From contig WUQR01000068.1 of the NCBI GenBank assembly GCA_009889515.1, positions 1 to 64,000 of the forward strand: a DNA stretch of 64,000 nucleotides. Direction: 5' to 3'. The notes below the pieces were generated by a model that saw only the letters and a program-made list of their open reading frames with translations, searched no databases and was not told where the DNA came from. Source of the stretch: Nitrososphaerota archaeon. Its GTDB lineage: Archaea; Thermoproteota; Nitrososphaeria_A; Caldarchaeales; Calditenuaceae. A program made the position numbers and the translations under genes. Below, piece after piece: positions 33,844 through 43,013 of this stretch; within the stretch, counting starts at the first letter, position 1, and each line of letters starts with the position of its first letter.

Positions 33844-35115
33844 GTGGACGACTTTCAGTTGAAAGAGAGGGGTGACCCCCTCAGCGACCTGCTGGCGCGG
33901 GTCTCAGCCTCGTCGCGGATATTCAAGGATAGGGAGGTCTTGCGGGCCGACTATATTCCTGGCAACCTGCCGCATAGGTGGGAGCATATCAAGAGGCTGG
34001 GTGAGATCGTCTCAACAGGTCTCAAGATGCATAGGCCGAGCAACGTCTTCATATACGGCAAGACTGGGACAGGTAAGACAGCTGTCGTCAAGCACGTCTT
34101 CAAGAGGTTCTCCGCGGAGGCTGAGAGGCTCGGCATTCCACTCCGCTTCGTCTACATCAACTGCAGGATTGCGGGGACTGAGTACAGAGTCTTGGCCGAA
34201 CTCTGCGAATCCCTCGGCGTACAAGTACCATTCACGGGCCTCTCAAAGAGCGAGGTCTTCAACAGGTTCAGGAGAGCCCACACCTCATCACAGAACCTCC
34301 TGATAGTATGTCTGGACGAGATTGACGTCTTGGTTAAGGGGTTTGGGGACGCCCTGCTATACGAGCTGACTAGGATAAATGAGGGGATTGAGGGGAGCAA
34401 GCTCTCCCTCATCGGAGTGTCGAACGACCTCATGTTTAAGGAGATGCTGGACCCGAGGGTTTTGAGCAGTCTGAGTGAGGAGGAGATCGTCTTCCACCCC
34501 TACACCGCTGTAGAGCTCGTCGATATTCTGAGCGAGAGAGCTAGACTTGCCTTTCACGAAGGAGCCGTCCCCCAGTCGACCATAAACCTCTGCGCAGCCC
34601 TTGCAGCTGCTGAGCACGGTGACGCTAGGAGGGCGCTCGACCTCTTGAGGGTGGCTGGTGAGATTGCTGAGAGGAATATGGCTGAGAGGGTTGAGGAGCA
34701 GCATGTGCGCATGGCGCTTGGCGTGATTGAGCAGGGCCGCGTCTTCGAGGCCTTGACGACTCTCCCTCTCCACGGCAGGATCGTCCTCCTCGCAGTCTAT
34801 CACGCGACTCTCCGCTCACCAAGCAAAATAACCTCAGGCCTGGTCTACCAGCACTACCGCTCGCTCTGTAGCCAGCTGGGCCTCGAGCCTCTCACGGACA
34901 GGAGGATCAGCACCCTAATCTCGGAGCTAGACATGCTCGGGGTCCTCTCGAGCAACGTCATAAGCTATGGGAGGTATGGGAGGACTAGGAAGATTTCCTT
35001 GAAGATTCCGGTGGACGAGGTTAGGCAGGCGCTGGAGCGAGACGAGTTCCTATCCCACCTCTTGGACCAGGAAGTGGCTCAGGCGGGTAGCGTGGAGAGT
35101 GAGCGAGGTAGCTAG
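33844..35115 (+). CDS. cdc6: Orc1/Cdc6 replication initiator
   Basis: A 423-residue AAA+ initiator. Walker A is YGKTGTGKTA (71-80), Walker B IVCLDEIDVL (about 155-165), sensor 1 LIGVSND, and the C-terminal winged helix (about 320-410) includes KITSGLVYQHYRSLC. It binds ORB elements and loads MCM. The start is GTG 33844; the gene faces away from the putative origin and overlaps the PolD small subunit by 17 nt, so the two are co-transcribed. Confidence 0.95.
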   Translation: MDDFQLKERGDPLSDLLARVSASSRIFKDREVLRADYIPGNLPHRWEHIKRLGEIVSTGLKMHRPSNVFIYGKTGTGKTAVVKHVFKRFSAEAERLGIPLRFVYINCRIAGTEYRVLAELCESLGVQVPFTGLSKSEVFNRFRRAHTSSQNLLIVCLDEIDVLVKGFGDALLYELTRINEGIEGSKLSLIGVSNDLMFKEMLDPRVLSSLSEEEIVFHPYTAVELVDILSERARLAFHEGAVPQSTINLCAALAAAEHGDARRALDLLRVAGEIAERNMAERVEEQHVRMALGVIEQGRVFEALTTLPLHGRIVLLAVYHATLRSPSKITSGLVYQHYRSLCSQLGLEPLTDRRISTLISELDMLGVLSSNVISYGRYGRTRKISLKIPVDEVRQALERDEFLSHLLDQEVAQAGSVESERGS

Positions 35116-36535
35116 GAGGCTTGCGGTCAAGGCGATTGAGCGGGGCTACCAGCTCTCAGCCGAGGCCCTGGAAAGACTGCTCAAGGATGAGAATCCTCTA
35201 GGCCTCCTCGACGAGCTTCTCGCTTGGCTTGAGGGTAGGCGCACCAGCCAAGTAATAATAGACAGGCCCACGCTCGAGTTATTTCTGGCGGGCAGGGTTG
35301 CTCGGGCCGGGGCCCCAGAGGAGGAGCAGCCCCTAGAGATTGTCCTCGAGTCCCCCACCTATGAGGACTTGGCGATAGAGGGTGTGGCTGAGGAGCAGCG
35401 AATCTACCTGCTCTCTAGGTTCCAGTCCATTCGACGGGTCTTCGAAGAGCGGGGCCTAAGCCTCAGGCCCGCCAAGGAGCTGATGAGAGAAGGGGGCGAA
35501 GGCTATGTCGTGGGAATGGTCTTGAGCATCGTGCGCCGAGACACACACTTTCTAGTCGAGATGGAGGACCCCGTCGATACTTGGAGCCTGATAGCCCCCA
35601 CACGAGACAGGGCCCTGGCGGCGAAGATGGAGTACATTCTGCCGGACATGGTCGTCGTCTTCCGTGCGAGGTCTAGGAGGGGTCCATTGGTGGCCAGCGA
35701 CGTCTATCTACCCGACACAGCGGGGAAGAAGCAGGCTTGGAGAGGCCCCGACAAGAACATCTGTATAATCTCGGACCTTCACATAGGCAGTGAGAGACAC
35801 GCGGCAGAGAGGCTCAAAAGCTTCCTCGACTGGATCAGCGGCCCCGAGAACGAGGCCGAGAAGACAACACTCCTCATAATCAATGGAGACTTGGTCGACG
35901 GGGTGTATGTGTATCCTGGGCAGGAGTCCGAACTCAGCCTGAAGTCGTATGCCGAGCAGTTCGCTGCAGCGGCCAGAACCCTCTCAAGAATCCCGGAGCA
36001 CGTCAAGATCATCTACGTGCCGGGAAACCATGAGCCTTGCAGGAGGGCCCTCCCCCAGCCTCCTGTCCAAGCAAGGTATCGACAGCTGCTCGGGGGTGGT
36101 GGTAGGATAGTCTATGCAGGCAATCCCGCGTGGATTAGGGTCGGAGGCCTAAAGATACTCGCGTTCCATGGCCAGACTCTCGACGACGTGATACAGGCCG
36201 GGACACTCTTCAGCTACTCGACACTCCGTGAAAGGTCTAGCGAGATGATGGAGCTACTCCTCAAGGCCAGACACCTGGCACCCACACTGGGCCTCTCAAC
36301 ACCCATACTCCCCACGAGGACCGACTATCTCGCAATACCCGAGCAGCCCGACATCCTCTGCCTAGGACACACCCACGTAGCGGCCTACACAACCTACAAG
36401 GGAACACAGCTGGTAAACAGCGGCTCATGGCAGGAGCAGACAAAGCTCCAAGAGAGCATAGGCCTTGAACCAACTGTCGGAACAGTGGTCCTGCTAAACC
36501 TCAAATCACTGTCAATACGCTTCCTATCCTTCTAG
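35099..36535 (+). CDS. polB: DNA polymerase D small subunit (DP1, exonuclease)
   Basis: A 478-residue protein. An N-terminal helical region is followed by an OB domain (about 135-205, EGYVVGMVLSIVRRDTHFLV) and a Mre11-like phosphoesterase: SDLHIGS, INGDLVDG, PGNHE, FHGQ and GHTHVAAY. It provides 3'-5' proofreading for the family D replicase, and its presence excludes most classical Crenarchaeota. The start is GTG 35099 within the end of orc1. The large subunit is not in the window. Confidence 0.93.
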   Translation: MSEVARRLAVKAIERGYQLSAEALERLLKDENPLGLLDELLAWLEGRRTSQVIIDRPTLELFLAGRVARAGAPEEEQPLEIVLESPTYEDLAIEGVAEEQRIYLLSRFQSIRRVFEERGLSLRPAKELMREGGEGYVVGMVLSIVRRDTHFLVEMEDPVDTWSLIAPTRDRALAAKMEYILPDMVVVFRARSRRGPLVASDVYLPDTAGKKQAWRGPDKNICIISDLHIGSERHAAERLKSFLDWISGPENEAEKTTLLIINGDLVDGVYVYPGQESELSLKSYAEQFAAAARTLSRIPEHVKIIYVPGNHEPCRRALPQPPVQARYRQLLGGGGRIVYAGNPAWIRVGGLKILAFHGQTLDDVIQAGTLFSYSTLRERSSEMMELLLKARHLAPTLGLSTPILPTRTDYLAIPEQPDILCLGHTHVAAYTTYKGTQLVNSGSWQEQTKLQESIGLEPTVGTVVLLNLKSLSIRFLSF

Positions 36536-36645
36536 CTGGATCGGCAGGTAGGGACTGGTGTTTTTCTGCATTTGCTATATCAATTTTTCCACCCATTAAA
36601 GCCGGGTAGGATTATTTATAGAGGTCTGGCTGTTCTGAAGGCGGT

Positions 36646-38529
36646 TTGGAGGCCTCTGGAGGGAGATTTAAGCGGGAAATAGGCTGGTTCAGCGCCTTCT
36701 CCATGGGCTTCGGCGACGTAGGGGCCGACGTATTCATAGCCCTAGGGGTTGTGATGCTCTACGCAGGTGGGGCTGCTTTCATAGCCTTCGCGGTCACGGC
36801 CATAGCCTATGTAGCCATCAGCCTCTCATACGCTGAGCTGGCGCCGGCCTACCCCTACGCGGGAGGCGTACAGGTGTACTCCCTCAGGGCCTGGGATACT
36901 TTTGGAAGCTTCATCGCAGGCTGGGCAATACTACTTGACTACGTGCTATGCCTCTCACTCTTCGCCACGGCCGCAGCCGGATACTTCAAGTTCCTAATCC
37001 CCCAGGTTAAGGATTTAGCCCTGCAGCTGGGGCCCATAACCATTGGAAGCCTCGGCACTATAGCCGCTGCGATAGTCCTCCTCCTAATCGCGCTAAACTA
37101 TTTTGGCATCAAGTATTCGGCCGGGGTGGTTGCAGGGATAGTCGCGTTCGGACTTATCATCCAATCACTCGTGATCATTCTGGGATTCTTGACGGTCTTC
37201 GACCCGGCTAGATTCTCCTCCCAGCTCTTCGTGGTCGGAAACCCCGAGCCCCAAGAGGAGGTATTCTACCCTCCGGGCCTCAGCTTCTCTGAGAGCAACT
37301 TCCTATACGGTCTGACGATAGCCATGGCATCATACATTGGCGTAGAGTCGATAGCCCAGGCGGCTGAGGAGACGCGGAGGCCGCACCGCTGGATACCTAG
37401 GGCTACGATGCTCTGCGCAGTCATGGTTCCGCTCTTCGTCTTATTGTTCAGCTCAATCGCGTTGGGTGCCACAGACTGGCGGAATATCGCCGCCGCGATC
37501 GAGAACCCCATAGCAACCCTAGTGAGCATGTATCAGGTATTCGGCGCGGAGTTAGCCATGCTGGTCTCGTTCACGGCGATAATCCTCACTACCGCCTCCT
37601 CGAATACCGGGCTTATAGGGGTCACGCGGCTGGCCGCGAGCATGGGGAAACTCGGGCTCCTACCCCAATGGCTCTACGTAATCCACAGGCGATATGGGAC
37701 GCCTACGCGAGCTATAATCTTCTTCGGCATCATAGGCCTCCTACTAACCCTCCCCGGCGACATACCCTTCCTAGCTAGCCTCTACAACTTCGGCGCCTCC
37801 CTCAGCTACATCATGCTCCTCCTCTCACTGATCATCCTCAGAAACAAAGAGCCACTCGTCTACAGGCCGTGGAAATTGAAACCAACCCTTCGACTAAAGC
37901 GCGGAGATAGGGTCTACGAGATACCCCTCCTCAGCCTCATAGGCCTCATAATAGTCTCAGCAATATTCGCCCTATTCCTCCTCCTACACAGCATAGGACG
38001 CATCCTAGGCGTCGTATGGATGGCCGTCGGTGTAGCGGGCTTCTACATCTATAGAAAGCATTTTCTGAAGCGGCCTGTGAGGAGTGTTGAGGAGCAGGCC
38101 CTCGCAGTCCCCGCCGGCTACCTAATGCGTCTAACAGTTCTAGTGAGGCCGAGGGAAGATCCGAAAACGGTGGAAGAGACTCTACGCCGCTCGCTCGACA
38201 AGCGGTTCTCGCTAAAACTGCTCTCGGTAGTAGACCCGGAAGTAGAGGATGATGTGGAAGAGACGAGGCTTGAGGCTGAGAGGAACTTGGAGGAGGCCCG
38301 CAGGATGCTTGCATCTAGCGGCTTTGAGGTCGAGCACGAGGTGAGGGTGGGTAGCTACGACGAGATAGTGGATTGGGAGGTTGAGAAGGGTGGCTCCGAC
38401 TTCATAGTCCTGCTGGTCAGGAGGTTTGAGAAGGCCGTGTTAGAGAAAGAGTCCATGCTAGACTCGAAGGTACACTCAGTCCTAGTGAGGCATCCTGCTA
38501 GAGTAATGTTGCTGAGAAAGCCAACCTAG
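36646..38529 (+). CDS. APC-family amino acid permease with UspA-like tail
   Basis: A 627-residue protein: about 12 membrane segments (1-465) of the amino acid/polyamine/organocation family, including GFGDVGADVFIALG at the start and YIGVESIAQAAEETRRPHRWIP in the middle. Residues about 480-627 form a soluble domain with LMRLTVLVRPREDPKTVE and VHSVLVRHPARVMLLRKP, a universal-stress-like fold that may regulate transport. The start is TTG 36646 about 28 nt after ATTTATAG. Confidence 0.9.
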   Translation: MEASGGRFKREIGWFSAFSMGFGDVGADVFIALGVVMLYAGGAAFIAFAVTAIAYVAISLSYAELAPAYPYAGGVQVYSLRAWDTFGSFIAGWAILLDYVLCLSLFATAAAGYFKFLIPQVKDLALQLGPITIGSLGTIAAAIVLLLIALNYFGIKYSAGVVAGIVAFGLIIQSLVIILGFLTVFDPARFSSQLFVVGNPEPQEEVFYPPGLSFSESNFLYGLTIAMASYIGVESIAQAAEETRRPHRWIPRATMLCAVMVPLFVLLFSSIALGATDWRNIAAAIENPIATLVSMYQVFGAELAMLVSFTAIILTTASSNTGLIGVTRLAASMGKLGLLPQWLYVIHRRYGTPTRAIIFFGIIGLLLTLPGDIPFLASLYNFGASLSYIMLLLSLIILRNKEPLVYRPWKLKPTLRLKRGDRVYEIPLLSLIGLIIVSAIFALFLLLHSIGRILGVVWMAVGVAGFYIYRKHFLKRPVRSVEEQALAVPAGYLMRLTVLVRPREDPKTVEETLRRSLDKRFSLKLLSVVDPEVEDDVEETRLEAERNLEEARRMLASSGFEVEHEVRVGSYDEIVDWEVEKGGSDFIVLLVRRFEKAVLEKESMLDSKVHSVLVRHPARVMLLRKPT

Positions 38530-38536
38530 CACACAC

Positions 38537-38815
38537 TTACTCCCAAGTCTCCACGCCGTTCTTCTTATGCGTGTGCAGTATAACAGATGTCACAGAGCTC
38601 TTAACACCCTCCACACCGGACAGCACCTTGGATATGAACTCTCTCAACTCCTCAACACTCGAAACAGCAACCACCACTATAGCGTCATACTCGCCCGTCA
38701 CCTCATAGACGTCCAGAGTCTGAGGAAGCTTGGCAAGCCTCTCACAAACACTCTCAAGCTTCCCCGCCTCGACGAAGAGGTGAAGCACCGCCTTAACACT
38801 AGCAGACAACTCCAT
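38537..38815 (-). CDS. stand-alone Lrp/AsnC effector (RAM) domain protein
   Basis: About 92 residues from ATG 38815: MELSASVKAVLHLFVEAGKL, then LDVYEVTGEYDAIVVVAVS and VTSVILHTHK, the RAM fold without an HTH. It converges on the permease gene (7-bp gap), which might make it an amino acid sensor for that transporter, though only position suggests this. The frame is open to 38833, but ATG 38815 fits the domain edge. Confidence 0.88.
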   Translation of the reverse strand: MELSASVKAVLHLFVEAGKLESVCERLAKLPQTLDVYEVTGEYDAIVVVAVSSVEELREFISKVLSGVEGVKSSVTSVILHTHKKNGVETWE

Positions 38816-38860
38816 TAACTCGGGCACTCTCAAGCTCCCTAATTAATTTGGACCCTTATA

Positions 38861-38967
38861 TGGGGCCGGTGGGACTTGAACCCACGGCTTCCGGGTTTCT
38901 TCTGTGCCAGCTACGCTTGTTGATGGGATCTGGAGCCCGGCGCCCTACCTTGCTAGGCCACGGCCCC
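38861..38967 (-). tRNA. tRNA-Trp(CCA) with 33-nt canonical intron
   Basis: Acceptor GGGGCCG pairs with CGGCCCC plus discriminator A; D-arm GCCT/GGGC; anticodon stem CCGGG/CCCGG with loop CTCCAGA, giving anticodon CCA. The T-arm is GTGGG TTCAAGT CCCAC. An intron of about 33 nt (38897-38929) interrupts the loop after position 37, the usual archaeal site. The mature tRNA would be 74 nt. Confidence 0.95.
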
Positions 38968-39081
38968 TTCCGCCTCTCTGAGAGGTGGAAAACTACAATT
39001 AATCCTTTTCCCGTTTGATCGCTTGGCGGGAAACGTTAAAGCATGGTCTTGAAGTATTTTACCCGTCTGGTGTGATGCTCT

Positions 39082-39966
39082 GTGAAGCTGGCCAGGTTTA
39101 GGATTGGAGAGCTCACGACCTACGGGTTTGTTGAGGGGGACTACGTGGTTTCTAGAGAGGAGTTGGAGGAGGCTGTGGGCCTCGCACTACCACCCTACTT
39201 CTCGGACTTTGTTGAGAGGCTTGTCGTCGAGCAGGATTTTCGAAAACTGGTGCTGGAGGCCGCTGGGAAGGTTCCGCGCGTCTTGAAGCTCAGCCAAGTC
39301 AAACTCCTCGCACCAACCGATAATAAGCCGAAGATAATCTGCATCGGGCTCAACTATAAGGACCATGCTGAGGAGTCGAAGGCCGAGGTGCCCGAAGAGC
39401 CTATAATATTCATGAAACCCCACACGGCCCTGACTGGGCCATACGACCCTGTCGAGTATCCCTCAATCGTCACGCAGCTCGACTATGAGGCAGAGCTTGC
39501 TGTGGTTATTGGGAGGAGGTGTCGGGGCGTGAAGCCGGGCGAGGCACCAGACTTTATCTGCGGCTACGCTGCCTTCAACGACATATCTGCCAGGAACCTC
39601 CAGTTCAAGGACAAGCAGTGGACCCGCGGAAAATCATTCGACACATTCGCGCCCATGGGCCCGTGGATAGTCACGCGCGACGAGATACCTGACCCTCAGA
39701 ACCTTAGGATAATGTCCCGCGTCAACGGGGAGACGAGGCAGGACTCGAATACGAGGAACATGATCTTCGGAGTCTACTATCTGGTCTCGTTCATAAGCAT
39801 GGTTATGACGCTTGAGCCGGGCGATGTCATAGCGACGGGGACTCCTGCAGGCGTCGGGATATTTGCCAAGCCGGAGCCGAAGCTACTCAAGATTAATGAC
39901 GTGGTCGAGGTGGAGGTTGAAGGCATAGGAGTGTTAAGAAACACAATTGTTAAGGGCCGTGTATGA
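39082..39966 (+). CDS. fumarylacetoacetate hydrolase family protein
   Basis: A 294-residue FAHD enzyme: CIGLNYKDHAEESK with the catalytic His, IIFMKPHTALTGPYD, the metal-binding DYEAELAVVIG, FNDISARNLQ, and GDVIATGTPAGVG. Family members hydrolyse or decarboxylate beta-keto acids (acylpyruvase, oxaloacetate decarboxylase, homoprotocatechuate isomerase). With malic enzyme next door, oxaloacetate chemistry is plausible but unproved. The start is GTG 39082. Confidence 0.9.
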   Translation: MKLARFRIGELTTYGFVEGDYVVSREELEEAVGLALPPYFSDFVERLVVEQDFRKLVLEAAGKVPRVLKLSQVKLLAPTDNKPKIICIGLNYKDHAEESKAEVPEEPIIFMKPHTALTGPYDPVEYPSIVTQLDYEAELAVVIGRRCRGVKPGEAPDFICGYAAFNDISARNLQFKDKQWTRGKSFDTFAPMGPWIVTRDEIPDPQNLRIMSRVNGETRQDSNTRNMIFGVYYLVSFISMVMTLEPGDVIATGTPAGVGIFAKPEPKLLKINDVVEVEVEGIGVLRNTIVKGRV

Positions 39967-39982
39967 GCCTGTTTTAGCTTCG

Positions 39983-40030
39983 TGCATCAAGATTTATGCT
40001 ATTGAGGCATAAAGCATCTTTTTTGATGCA
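39983..40030. promoter_or_regulatory. nested inverted repeat between FAHD gene and malic enzyme
   Basis: TGCATCAA (39983-39990) mirrors TTGATGCA (40023-40030), and inside them TTTATGC (39993-39999) mirrors GCATAAA (40007-40013). A T-run precedes the right arm. It lies 17 bp after the FAHD stop and 78 bp before malic enzyme, so it may be a terminator of the former or an operator of the latter. Confidence 0.55.
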
Positions 40031-40107
40031 ACAACACAAGAGTAAGCGGAAAACAAATATGAGAAGCCTTATTATCTCTTAAGCATCATCTAGGGTGTGG
40101 TGGGTTA

Positions 40108-41433
40108 TTGGATCAGGTAAAGCTTGGGGAGCTGGCTGTAAAGTATTCGAGGCTTTATGGAGGTAAGATAGAGGTTCATCCAAAGGTCCCGGTCAGGGGG
40201 CTTCAGGACTTCTCGATCTGGTATACACCAGGTGTTGCTGAGGTTTGCAAGGCTATTGTGAAGAACAGAGACGAGGCCTTCAGCCTGACCAATAGGTGGA
40301 ACACGATAGCGGTGCTGACCAATGGGACGCGTGTTCTGGGTCTAGGTAACATTGGACCAGAGGCGGGCCTGCCGGTGATGGAGGGAAAGGCGCTGATCTT
40401 CAAGTATCTCGGCGGAGTCGATGCGATCCCCTTGGCCGTGAGGGCTGAGTCTCCGGAGCAGTTCATACAGGTTGCGAAGGCGTTGGAGCCGTCCTTCGGA
40501 GGCCTAAACCTCGAGGACATCCAATCACCCGACTGCTTCTACATACTTGAGAGACTCATGTCGGATCTGGAGATTCCGGTCTGGCACGACGATCAGTTAG
40601 GAACGGCCGCTGCGACGCTTGCAGCTCTCATCAACGCTCTCAAACTTACGGGCCGCTCACCTAGAGAGTGCAGGGTGGTCCTACTAGGTGCTGGTGCTGC
40701 GAACATAGCTACGGCCGTCCTCCTCGAGAAGTACTGCTTCGACCCTGGTAAGATGATCCTAATCGATAGGAATGGGATACTCCACTCTGAGAGGGAGGAT
40801 ATGGACTCGCTGATGCTGAAGAATCGCTGGAAGTATGAGATAGCCCTCAAGACGAATAGGGATAAGGTGAAGGGTGGGCTGAGGGAGGCTCTGGTGGGAG
40901 CTGACGTGCTCATAGCTGCGTCAACCCCGGGGCCGGGAGTTGTTAAGCCCGAGGATGTGGAGTTGATGGAGAAGGACGCGATAGTCTTTGCCCTCGCAAA
41001 CCCTGTGCCCGAGATATGGCCTTGGGAGGCCAAGAGGGCTGGAGCCGCCATAGTCGCTACTGGGAGAAGCGACCTCCCAAACCAGGTGAACAACAGCCTG
41101 ATATTCCCCTCAGTCTTCCGAGGAGCCCTCGACTGCAGTGCCCGCCGAATCTCCTATGAAGCGATGATCCGGGGGGCGGAGGAGCTTGCGCGATGTGCAG
41201 AAGAGAAGGGTCTCTCACCCGACTACATTATACCGACTATGGAGGAGTGGACGGTCTATCCGAGGGTGGCGGCCGCTGTCGCGCAAACCCTGTCGAGACA
41301 GGGGCTTGCCCGTCGAAAGATTAGCTATGAGGAGGAGCTTGAGCGGGCGAGTGAGATAATATCGAGGTCTAGGCGGATTCTCAGCGCGCTGGTCGATTCG
41401 AGGATTGTGGAGGTTCCGGCCTCCGAGGGTTAG
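40108..41433 (+). CDS. NAD(P)-dependent malic enzyme
   Basis: A 441-residue protein: YTPGVAEVCKAI, KALIFKYLGGVDAIP, VWHDDQLGTAAATLAALINAL with the metal-binding acids, and Rossmann GAGAANIATAVLLEK. It decarboxylates malate to pyruvate. The length fits the short bacterial/archaeal form without a phosphotransacetylase domain. The start is TTG 40108, with TTATTATCTC some 30-35 nt upstream as a possible TATA. MDH is encoded at 55585. Confidence 0.93.
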   Translation: MDQVKLGELAVKYSRLYGGKIEVHPKVPVRGLQDFSIWYTPGVAEVCKAIVKNRDEAFSLTNRWNTIAVLTNGTRVLGLGNIGPEAGLPVMEGKALIFKYLGGVDAIPLAVRAESPEQFIQVAKALEPSFGGLNLEDIQSPDCFYILERLMSDLEIPVWHDDQLGTAAATLAALINALKLTGRSPRECRVVLLGAGAANIATAVLLEKYCFDPGKMILIDRNGILHSEREDMDSLMLKNRWKYEIALKTNRDKVKGGLREALVGADVLIAASTPGPGVVKPEDVELMEKDAIVFALANPVPEIWPWEAKRAGAAIVATGRSDLPNQVNNSLIFPSVFRGALDCSARRISYEAMIRGAEELARCAEEKGLSPDYIIPTMEEWTVYPRVAAAVAQTLSRQGLARRKISYEEELERASEIISRSRRILSALVDSRIVEVPASEG

Positions 41434-41484
41434 TCGGGGGAGACTGGTTAAGGAGATATATTGTGGCTTCGTGATGAATGGCTG

Positions 41485-41907
41485 GTGGCTAGGGTTAGTC
41501 TTAGCAGGCTTGAGGCAGTCTACCTCGTCGAGCTCCATAAAATGGCTGATGGGGGGCGTACTGGGACTAGCGCTCTTGCTGCTAGGTTTGGTGTAAGGGA
41601 GGCGAGTGTGGTGGATGTGGTTAAGAGGCTTGAGGAGAAGGGACTGGTTGTGAGGGAGCCGTGGAGGTCGATATCTCTGACTAGGCGGGGAGAGTCTCTA
41701 GCCGAGCAGCTCATACACAACCACCGCGTCATAGAGACATATTTCCACAGGGTCCTCAACCTCCCAGCCCAGCTCGCATGTAGCGAGGCCCAGAAACTCG
41801 ACAGCATCTTGAGTTGGAGGACAATAGCCTCGATGTGCCGCGCCCTAAACCACCCAAAAACATGCATACACGGCGAAGAGATAAAACACTATAAGCGGTG
41901 TAGGTAG
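41485..41907 (+). CDS. DtxR/MntR-family metal-dependent regulator
   Basis: About 140 residues. N-terminal winged helix (LEAVYLVELHKMADGG, TSALAARFGVREASVVDVVKRLEEKGLV) and a dimerisation/metal domain with LIHNHRVIETYFHRVL and the closing HPKTCIHGEEI, like HPxxCPHG of IdeR/DtxR. It represses Mn/Fe uptake in relatives. GATATAT at 41451-41457 is a TATA box, so GTG 41485 is favoured over the in-frame TTG 41461. Confidence 0.85.
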   Translation: MARVSLSRLEAVYLVELHKMADGGRTGTSALAARFGVREASVVDVVKRLEEKGLVVREPWRSISLTRRGESLAEQLIHNHRVIETYFHRVLNLPAQLACSEAQKLDSILSWRTIASMCRALNHPKTCIHGEEIKHYKRCR

Positions 41908-41913
41908 AGCCGA

Positions 41914-42966
41914 CTATTGTACCACCTTTCTGAGGCGGCGAGGCCTGTCAGGGTCAAGCCCCTTCTCCAGCGCAGTATAATAGGCGAGGAGCTGGAATGG
42001 GACAACCTCGACCGCCGTCGCAAACACATGGGCTATCTTCGGAAGAGAAAGGTCGGCACCCAGCCCCCCACCCTCATGAGAGAGCATCAAGGTCTGTGAA
42101 TCCGCCGACACAGCCTCGGCGGCCACCTTCTCGAAGACCTCCAAATAGTCGCCGGGCTCCGGCGGTGCTATGAATATGCAGGCGGCATCGCTGTCGAGTA
42201 GGGAGATGGGGCCGTGCCTGAACTCGCCTATTGAGTAGGCCTCCGCATGTATTCCGCAGGTCTCCTTAAGTTTGAGCGATGCCTCGAGGGCCGCTATGTA
42301 GGAGGGGCCGTAGCCGAGGATAAAAGCGTGCCTAACATTCGCCAGCCTCTTGGCCTGCCTCTGCATAAGCCCTTCGGAGCGGTCTATTGTCTGTTCTAGG
42401 AGGATGGGAAGCATGGTCAAGTCCTCCCTAACCGAGCCCGTCCTCCCCGCTCCATGCTTGGCAGAGGCTAGGCCGAGGGCGAGGGAATAGACCGCCGCCA
42501 GCTGGGCCATGAAGCTCTTAGTTGCCGGAACAGCCCTCTCCACCCCACACCTAGCCTCTACAACGTAGCGGGCCAGAGACCCAAGCGTGCTAGCCGGAAC
42601 ACTCGTCAAAGCTAGAACGTCAACATTCTTCGACGAGGCGAGCCTAGCGGCTCTAACCGTATCCACGGACTCGCCTGACTGCGAGATGGCAACTAGGAGG
42701 TGATCCCTCTGGAGAAAGTTGTGGATGTGCTCCGAATACTCTGAGGCCTGGACCGAGTAGGCCTCAATTCCTGCGAGCCTCGAGGCGGCGTAGCTGAGGC
42801 AGAGGCCTGCGTGATGTGAAGAACCACTACTGCATGTTACGAGACACCTATACCTTGAACTTATCTCGCCCCAGAGACCATCTATCGCGCTGAGAGCCTC
42901 AAGTGTCTCACGAAAGACAGCAGGCCCCTCGCGGATCTCTCGTATCATGTGGTGGCTGGCCGTCAA
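41914..42966 (-). CDS. SIS-domain sugar isomerase (GlmS isomerase-like)
   Basis: A 350-residue protein with two SIS domains. The first has VTCSSGSSHHAGLCLSYA and ISQSGESVDTV (phosphosugar-binding Ser/Thr loop), the second AFILGYGPSYIAALEASLKLKET and EAYSIGEFRHGP. This is the isomerase half of glucosamine-6-phosphate synthase without the glutaminase, like archaeal GlmS-like or AgaS deaminases. It is convergent with the DtxR-like gene. Confidence 0.88.
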   Translation of the reverse strand: MTASHHMIREIREGPAVFRETLEALSAIDGLWGEISSRYRCLVTCSSGSSHHAGLCLSYAASRLAGIEAYSVQASEYSEHIHNFLQRDHLLVAISQSGESVDTVRAARLASSKNVDVLALTSVPASTLGSLARYVVEARCGVERAVPATKSFMAQLAAVYSLALGLASAKHGAGRTGSVREDLTMLPILLEQTIDRSEGLMQRQAKRLANVRHAFILGYGPSYIAALEASLKLKETCGIHAEAYSIGEFRHGPISLLDSDAACIFIAPPEPGDYLEVFEKVAAEAVSADSQTLMLSHEGGGLGADLSLPKIAHVFATAVEVVPFQLLAYYTALEKGLDPDRPRRLRKVVQ

Positions 42967-43013
42967 CCCCTCCTCACTACCAGCGCCTCACCCTGCCCTT
43001 AAAGGGTTGTTGG

